From: Ursus arctos
Taxonomy: Eukaryota; Chordata; Mammalia; Carnivora; Ursidae
Direction of reading: 5' to 3'
Assembly (NCBI RefSeq): GCF_023065955.2
Contig: NW_026622985.1
Location: 72,777,931 to 72,841,930 of the forward strand
DNA: 64,000 bases
The notes beneath the pieces were generated by a model. That model was given only the letters and a program-made list of their open reading frames with translations. It had not been told where the DNA came from and did no database searches. The translations under genes and the position numbers were made by a program. Below are positions 56,900 through 64,000 of the stretch, piece after piece. Numbering within the stretch: the stretch's first letter is position 1; each line of letters begins with the position of its first letter.

Positions 56900-57360
56900 T
56901 ATTTGGGGATAATTACATACCAATACTCTGTCTTCTAATAATGAATTTTAGTATACTTTTTCATTTATTTTGTTTTTTTCCCAATAAAGTCCCATACATA
57001 TTTTGTTAAGAGTTATACTTAGTTTCCCGTGCTAATACTGTAAGTGGTGTACTTTTTAAAAAGCAATTTAAATATCTGATTAAATGTACTGAACTTGAAA
57101 GTGTACATCAAGAAGTATCTATATTTTTATCTAACAAGTACTTTTAAATAAATTGTTTAATCTTCCTTCCCTGCCGTGAATGGCTGCTAAAATAGAAGCC
57201 ATCACTTTCAGAACTCTTTCAGTTACAGAAACAAATTTTATCTCAGTAATTATAACTCAGGTTGAGATATTAACATGATGGCTCCAGTGTAGAATCCAAT
57301 TTAAAATTTAAATCTCACTTTAAAGTCATAGATTTTCCCTCTCCCTAGTGTAGGGCTGAC
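56900..57360. other. Unique AT-rich sequence
   Basis: Nothing recognisable. Confidence 0.4.
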
Positions 57361-57860
57361 TTATGCATAGGAGACCTGGGGTAGAAGATTCTTTCCGTCT
57401 CTTTCTTCCTCATTCTTTTCCCAACCTCTGTACAACTTCGAGGTTTCCCTTCCTTTTCCAGTGTAAGTGTGGTGTCAAAGCAAAGATTGCAGTGAACAAA
57501 GTGGACAGGCAAGGAGGATTTATTCCAGACTATTGTAGTAAGACAGAGAGTCCAGAGCTCAGTCTAAGCTCAGCCCTGCTTGAAATAAAGGATTGGACAG
57601 TTTGGGGGGAAGTCTTAGGCCACCTGTGTTTGCTAATTGGCTTTCCCCACAGGAAAAAAAAAAACCTATTCTTGTCTTCACAGCAGGAAATGGTTTTTAC
57701 AACATGGACCAAGGCTCCCACTGAAGTTTGGTTCCTGATAGGTACTCTGTCTTCCTTCATAAGCACATTTCAAAGGACAGCTCTCAGGTCCTCAAGAAAA
57801 ACATTTTTGGTTGTAAAACTGGCAAGAGGCTTTTTAAAAAGATTTACATGTTAACAGGGC
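57360..57860. other. Possible LTR-like segment with a 163-codon open frame
   Basis: The longest open frame of the window (57363-57854, plus) lies in a GC-richer, AT-poor patch. The peptide has no recognised motif. On the minus strand, gtctggaataaatcctcctt resembles a polyadenylation region of an old LTR. I cannot name a family and do not claim a gene. Confidence 0.3.
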
Positions 57861-57907
57861 AGAGAAAGAATTTACAAGTACACTTTTCTAACGTAAATGT
57901 TCTTTCT

Positions 57908-58160
57908 TTTTTTTTCTTAAGATTTTACTTACTTATTTGACAGAGAGAGAGAGAGTCAGAGCACAAGCAGAAGGAGTGGCAGAGGGAGAGTAAGAAGCAG
58001 GCACACATACACGCACGCACGCACGCACGCACGCACGCAGCGGGGAGGGGCAGAGAGAGAATCTTAACCCGGCTCCGCAGCCATTGCGGAAACTTAGGCA
58101 GCTCGATCTCATGCTTAATGGACCCTAATGCTTAACGGACTGAGCCACCTGGGTGTCCCA
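57908..58160 (-). repeat. SINEC with embedded (GCAC)n
   Basis: Minus-strand copy: the plus strand begins with T-rich tail and ends ctgagccacctgggtgtccc. A tetranucleotide GCAC tract of about 7 units sits in the middle at about 58011-58039, followed by a second CT/GA-rich middle-like segment. It may be two fused SINE parts or one copy with an internal expansion. Confidence 0.85.
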
Positions 58161-58164
58161 GGTT

Positions 58165-58925
58165 TTAGTGGTTTTATCACATTGTATCTTTTTCTGGGTT
58201 CTAAGGAGTATTTCAATTGGAACTCAGTAGCCTTTGCTAGAGGTCATTATTTCAAATTGTAGTAAAATTTCTTTATTTTTGCTATGTATTTCATCAAACC
58301 AACAGGTAGTAGAAGATCATGTAAGATTTTGGCAATAGATTGATTGTTGGCCTTTCATTGTAAAGGATGAAATTTTGGGTTCTATTTAGTATTTTCTCAC
58401 GTATTTGAAATATTATGTGAGAACTGGGCAATAGACTGTCTGGTGACATCTGAAATCCTGATTTTTACTTTGTATTTTTTATGATCACAAAATAAGCCAC
58501 TAATCTTTCCATATTTTTTCAAATTATTTGGTCACAATAGAGAAGATATTTTTAAATACTGTTTAGTCGCACTTTTCAGGGGAGAAGTTCTCTATAGTTA
58601 TGTGTCCCTAGTAAACCCGCAGAAGCTGACAGATAATGATGTAAATATCCACAAGACTGTATCTTATTTTGGTGATGTTTTTCCAGTGCAATGCAACCAC
58701 AGAACAGAATTCTATATGTATGCGGAATAGAAGACTACATGTTATTAAACTCATTTTGAACAGTTGACATCAAGAAATCTCAAATGTTTTGACCTGTTTT
58801 ATATAGGTCACAAAACTATGTCTCACCCAACTTCTCCGTTCCTATTATTGTTTTTCCATCTTACTCTTTTGAAAATAATTGACTTTCATGCAACCCTTTT
58901 ATCTTTTTTAAAAGCTGAAAGCAGC
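58165..58925. other. Unique AT-rich sequence
   Basis: Nothing recognisable. Confidence 0.4.
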
Positions 58926-58929
58926 AGCT

Positions 58930-58932
<3 letters not shown>

Positions 58933-58979
<47 letters not shown>
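58933..58979. repeat. (TA)n microsatellite
   Basis: About 23 TA units with one G interruption. The Tyr/Ile-rich stretch of the minus-strand frame at 58861-59211 is its translation. Confidence 0.95.
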
Positions 58980-58981
<2 letters not shown>

Positions 58982-58984
58982 GCT

Positions 58985-59575
58985 TCAAAGGAAAACTGAA
59001 GCACAATTTGAAACAATGTCTCAGATCTGGGAGCTGTTGAAACAGAAAATGTTTTCAGACTTAATGGAGAGCTGCCTGAATGAGCATGACTTCTCCAGTA
59101 ACTTCTTTGGAGAGTTATAAGCAGTGATGCATTCACTAAAACAGAGCTTTGAACCCTACCTAGTTCCGTGCTAAAGGCAGTTGACAACAACTTGGCTAGC
59201 TTTTGACTCATTCCTCTAAGGTTGTCCTATCTATATGTCACTACTCCTGTCCTGGGCCTGTTCCTCTTTCTAAAATCACAAACAAAGGAAGGAAGAAAGG
59301 GAATATATCGAGGTTTTTTGATGGAAGGAACCATTCAGTGCAATCCTCTTCTCTTTCTTCAACTCAGACCCAGTCCAAGTCACAACCATAATATAACGAT
59401 ATGAAATGTTACTAACAACGCCAAAAATATGCAGTAGTCATATAAGCAATTAAAAGACTGAGTAGATTCCTCTCATGTTGACAGGGCCTGATCTTTTTAT
59501 CTATGGATAAGCAACAGACTACTGAATGCTTTAAACAACAACCACTTTAATATGCCTCACTGTTTTGTGAGATAT
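58985..59575. other. Unique sequence
   Basis: The 116-codon minus-strand frame 58861-59211 depends on the (TA)n and is not recognised. Nothing else seen. Confidence 0.4.
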
Positions 59576-59579
59576 AAAT

Positions 59580-59870
59580 ATGGGCACAGCTCCGGGGTGA
59601 TTTTTGTGTTTCATGTAGTAGCAACGCCCCAGTGTTAGTATTTTGCTGGTGGTTAGACTGATCTGGATGATTCAAGATGGCTTCACTTATGTGTCCGGCA
59701 CGTTGGGAAGGAAAGACTGAAGGCAGAGCTCAGCTGTACCCTTCTTCCACATAGTTTAGGGCCTCTCCAAATGGTCTCTCAAGCTAAGTTGTTGGACATT
59801 TGAACATCTCATGGTAACTCAGGTTCCAAGAGGCTGAGACAGAAGTTGCTACGTGTTTTAGAGCGTGAAC
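59580..59870 (-). repeat. Possible ancient interspersed repeat
   Basis: gattcaagatggcttcactt, tgtccggcacgttgg and ccaagaggctgagacagaag are words I associate with a widespread old repeat. The orientation and family are uncertain. Confidence 0.35.
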
Positions 59871-59944
59871 ACGGACCTTTATTGATCAAAGCAGTTTTGA
59901 GCCAGCCCAGATTCAAAGGAAATAAGAATACACTCCAACTCTCA

Positions 59945-61045
59945 CTGAAAAGAGATTTAAAGAATTTGTGGCATTCTTTTATATACCTCAGGATGCAATA
60001 CATATTCAGTGTTTAATACCAATTTATGGAATATTTAATGTCCTTCACTTCAGTTCCATCTGTGAATTCAGCTCAATTTGGCACTTGGCAGACAGGAATT
60101 CACATTTTACTATAGTCACCATGTATTCCCTGTTCTGTGTCTGTGTATGCAAGTAGATCTCTCCCCCTGCCTCTTCTCTTTCTTCCTCTTTCTCCATGTC
60201 ATCTGTGTTACAGAGTGAATTTGAGGCAGCTAGCCTGAGTTTCAAAACATTTTAAAGTGTTACGTGGTAAGAGGTAAAGAAGATAATTTCTCTCTAGGAA
60301 ACAATATGGCACAAGTGCCATATATTCAGCAGTGGGTTACTCAAGTGTTATTTTAGAATTATAAATGAAAAATAAATCACCAGTGGATGATGAACTGAGG
60401 CCTCACCTCTCCAAGCCCATCATCTGCTTTATCCTTAACAGAACACATTGATGGGAGACACAGCAAAACCAGAGCTAGTAAAATTGAAAGTGACAGACCA
60501 TTATATGGGGAGAAAAATAGCAAGGTTTTCTTATTTGTTTTCCTGACTGTAATAGAATACAATTATGCAAAAAAAAGAAGGAGGGAGGGAGGTGGGCAAG
60601 GAAGGAGACAAGAAGGGGAAATCTGAAAGCAGGGTTGGGGTGGGAAAGATGAAAAATACAAAGAAAATGAAAAAAGAGGTGGAAGAAGGAAACACTCCTC
60701 CTAGTTACTTTCTTCGTCTCAGACCCGAATAAATTATGTCCTACCAAGTATCCATCAAAACAAAATAAGCTTGATTGCCATGATGGCCATCCCCAGGTAA
60801 AATATTTTAAGCTGTTATTAACTACTAGAAGGGAAGAATTGTTTCTTTTGTTTGTTTATCCCATGGCCTTTTCAGTATACAATGCTAGGAACTCTGTATA
60901 TATTAAAACCAGGTTACATGAAAGAAAATATAATTGAGTCTAAACATTTGACCATGTTGGGATATAATGAATGCATCACATGTATTGCCTTCATTGTTAG
61001 ATTAAATATACCACTTTACATCAGCTTTGTAGATATGATCTAAGT
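59945..61045. other. Unique sequence with a purine-rich patch
   Basis: A homopurine-rich run lies at about 60568-60690 (gaaggagggagggaggtggg and onward). Frames here (60475-60747 minus, 60852-61043 plus) have no domain. Confidence 0.4.
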
Positions 61046-61048
61046 AAA

Positions 61049-61145
61049 ATATCTAATTATTATAATTAGATTATATCTAATTATATAGATTATATATATC
61101 TAATATATATATTAGATTATATCTAATTATTATAATTAGATATTT
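61049..61145. repeat. AT-rich palindromic repeat
   Basis: The word atctaattattataattaga occurs at both ends and is itself almost its own complement. The centre taatatatatatta is also palindromic. The whole 97-bp block can fold on itself. Confidence 0.85.
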
Positions 61146-61149
61146 GGGG

Positions 61150-61975
61150 ATGGGCATAAGGTCTTTTTATACTTAATAAATGATTGCAGACTTGTTTAAG
61201 AATATGTCTAAGACAAATAGCTAAGTATTAACACATATCCAGTGAACATCACAATTATATTTAGAATTAGTTTTTTCCCCCCATAATGCGCGGTGTCTTA
61301 ATGCTTATTCAACACCAAGCCACCATTCCCCTATAGCTCAACACTAACCATTTGTGCAGCAGAAATGTGTCTTACTCCCAGGCCTCTATTTGAGGAATCT
61401 GGAATGAGAATGCCATCATAAGGAAGGCTATTCTCAGAATCTCAAGTCATTAAAAACAAATCTACACAAATCTATATTGGAGATCCAGAGTCATCCTCAA
61501 CTGAACACCAGGAACACCTTGTGAATATAGATTAAGAAATACATCATCTCCAATTTTATATTTCTCTTTTATATTGAATGGTACAATGTATATATATAGA
61601 TAAATTTTTTTGAACATATCAAAATTTTATGCAAATCTAAAAAATGTAGCTTGACAAATACTATTATAAAGTTCTATATCTAATAGAAATGATTCCTAGA
61701 AAGTAATTATCATGTTCACATGACCATGATTTTGTAGTTGTTTTGTCAGTTTCTGGAATCAGTTATAATATATATGTAAATTAAAAAAAATTCATTTGAA
61801 AGTATCAAATTATAATACTTTTATACAAACTTTATTAATTACCGTAGAGTTTAACTAAAGCCTCCACTTCATGTGTGTGTATGTGTGTATACACGTAGTA
61901 TATATAGGAATTTCCTTGTAATCTGAAGCTTTATTAGCGTTATAATATTGTGTGCCTTATCACTTGTTTAAAATG
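61150..61975. other. Unique AT-rich sequence
   Basis: Nothing recognisable. Confidence 0.4.
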
Positions 61976-61979
61976 GTTA

Positions 61980-62178
61980 GGGGCACATGGGTGGCTCAGT
62001 CAGTTAAGTGTCTAACTCTTCGTTTTGGCTCAGATAGTGATCTCAGCATTGTGAGATTGAGCCCTCCCTTGGGCTCTGTCCTGGGCATGGAGCCTGCTTA
62101 AGATTCTCTCTCTGCTTCTGTCCCTTCCTCCCCTATGCCGCTCATGCTCTCACTCTCTCTCTCTAAAAAAAAAAAAAA
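61980..62178 (+). repeat. SINEC, long form
   Basis: gcacatgggtggctcagtca head, gagcctgcttaagattctct middle, and a clean A15 tail. Flank similarity is low, so the duplication is not clear. Confidence 0.94.
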
Positions 62179-62189
62179 ATTTAAAGCAA

Positions 62190-64000
62190 TCTGCATCATA
62201 TTTTTCAAAGAAGAAGAAACAACAGAGACTATATATATTTAGCACTATTGTTTTATTGAAACTATTCCTGGAGGCAAGGATCTCTACTATTTATTTGGAG
62301 ACTTATGATTTTTTAATATTTTTTTTCTGGTTCAGAGAAAAATAATCAAAAGAAGACAGCAACTTCTTTAACTTATTATTCATGCATCTCATAAATTTAA
62401 TCTTCTAAATTTTATGATATTTGTATACAAAAAAACACTTTATATATATAGGAAATTTTAGGAATTGTGTGTTTTGGGCATGCTTTCCACTATCAGCCAT
62501 GAATTTCAATAGAAAGTAAATATCACTGTATTGAAAATTGACTTAAATAGTTTCTATAACAGAACATTCTCAATTAAATTTTAGGATTTTTTTTTCCTCT
62601 TTAAACCCTGCAGCTAACTTACTTTCAAAATTTAAATAGATGTGGAAGAAAAATGTATACAAAGATGGCTTAATAACAAATATGGAAACTAAAATGCTTA
62701 TAAAATAATAATATCAAGACACTTAAATTAATGCTTAAAAAGAGTCCATTATATATAGTTTGGGTAGATAATATAGCACATACTACATGCCAGGTGCTAT
62801 GCTGCGGGCTGGAAATTTAATAAGTAATGCTTATGCTGTGGACACAGTTAAGAAGATTTTCTGCGAGAAAATGTGTATCCAGCTTGAATGAAAACGTATT
62901 CTGTGGCGACATGAAATATTTCGAGTATTATTCTTTAACTCTAAAATATGGTCAGAATTTTTGCAGGTTAAAACCAAGAATCTAAACAAATTTTAAAGTT
63001 AAATCATTATTTCTCTCTAAGCCAGAAACGAGTTTATCATTTAATCAAACATTTCATATAATCTACTTGTTCTACATTATCCTTGACAAATAAAAATTCA
63101 TTCAAGTGGCAGTCTGTTTCATTGTTTTCAGGTACCTATGGAGCAAAATATTTACTTACAATGAGCCCAAACCTGCTGGTTGTCATCCTCAGGTGCTTGG
63201 GGGAGTGGCAGGGAGGATATAGATAGTTTTACTACGGAAATTTTAACCATTCTATCTACAGCACTCAATCATATGTTCATTTGCTTTTTTTTCCCCAATG
63301 TCTGTCTTTCCCATTGGAATACAATTTCCACAAGAATGAGGATTTTGTTTTAATTGACTGTTGTTTCCTAAGCAGTTAGAACTCTTTCCCAATGAAAAGT
63401 GTTCCATGAATACTGGATGAAAAAAAACAAATACAATATAATAGTTATAAAGTAGAGAGTGGCAGATGCTACTGATGAACCAGAGCATTTGCCTTGGGCC
63501 ATCTGAGGTCACCTGTCACTACAGACAGTTTCCAGCTAGCTAACTGCTTCTTAACCAGAGCCTGCATCTGTCTCCCTCCTCTGCCTGCGAGCTTACTCCC
63601 CAAATCAGATGCATTTCTGGAGTGAGAGCAACGCTCCACCAGTGCAGGGTGAGAGTTAGTAGAAATGCGCTAGAGTCTGCCTGGCGTCTGGTAAGACAGT
63701 CCTGGGGTTTGCTCCGTCCGCAAGGCTTTTCAGAGGGCCCCACCCCCAGGCAGGATTGAGTCTTAGTTGTTCTTGGGAGCAGCTTCCTCATTAATACACT
63801 CATCGTTGGCTTTTCTCTGTCCCACTTTCCCCACTGCTTTCCCTGTGCTTCTCAGGACTACACTTTGGAGAACCCAAACTATGGACACTTGAAAGTCATC
63901 AGTGATGGTATTTTCTCTGAGCATTACTTATTATTTCATCAAGTTGAAGTTAATGAGCAAGTGCATAAGAATTAACTGTTTTTATTTTGTTATTTGTCAG
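62190..64000. other. Mostly unique sequence to the window end
   Basis: A possible L2/MIR-like trace at about 62765-62830 (catactacatgccaggtgct). The last 500 bp are GC-richer (63530-63870) and hold an unrecognised 87-codon minus-strand frame. I see no exon that I can defend. Confidence 0.4.

Noticed and set aside
58861..59211. 116-codon minus-strand frame
   Set aside because: It depends on reading through the (TA)n microsatellite, which gives the Tyr/Ile run. No family resemblance.
63530..63870. Possible exon near the window end
   Set aside because: GC-richer with an 87-codon minus frame, but no known family and no clear splice signals.

Overview
This window looks like gene-poor nuclear DNA from a carnivoran mammal. 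The main evidence is 32 copies of the carnivore tRNA-Lys-derived SINE (SINEC/CAN-SINE: tRNA-like head, CT-rich middle, AATAAA/poly(A) tail). Several copies carry the variant reading 'gacagccagcgagagagggaa' or its complement. I associate that variant with bears and giant panda (SINEC1_AMe type), but I could not check it, and other caniforms remain possible. AT richness, CpG scarcity, (CA)n, (GA)n and (AT)n microsatellites, L1 fragments and mammal-wide MIR relics all fit a mammalian intron or intergenic desert. I found no intact protein-coding gene, no recognisable exon, no structural RNA gene, no CRISPR array and no prokaryotic-type operon. The open frames present are short chance frames or lie inside repeats.

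Layout. 1-13.5 kb: unique AT-rich DNA with seven SINEs, MIR and MER5-like relics and microsatellites. 13.5-21.3 kb: a tiny 5'-truncated L1, an L1 ORF2 fragment split by a SINE, an MLT1-type solo LTR, old L1M tails and MIR copies. 21.3-24.2 kb: a processed pseudogene of MAPRE1 (EB1, microtubule plus-end binding protein) on the minus strand. It has a 13-bp target-site duplication, a younger SINE in its 3'UTR part, and a second SINE fused at its 5' end inside the same duplication. 24.2-29.3 kb: SINEs and one ancient repeat. 29.3-32.4 kb: a repeat-poor block with a 14-bp palindrome containing CACGTG. 32.4-34.8 kb: a SINE, then an old L1 interrupted by a younger minus-strand L1 that seems to carry a 3'-transduced segment, plus another SINE. 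35-48.7 kb: SINEs, a 0.7-kb L1 with clear target-site duplication, L1M tails, a hAT-like relic and a SINE inserted in a SINE. 48.7-64 kb: mostly unique DNA with five more SINEs, MIR relics, LTR-like sequence, a G-rich run and a palindromic AT-rich repeat.

No set of genes works together here. The content is a record of retrotransposition, mainly by L1 machinery acting on L1, SINE and one cellular mRNA. The most interesting loci are the SINE-MAPRE1 chimeric retrocopy, the L1 with a probable 3' transduction, and a possible tail-only insertion near 2 kb. I see no sign of an undescribed multi-gene system. Family names come from remembered consensus sequences, not from a search.
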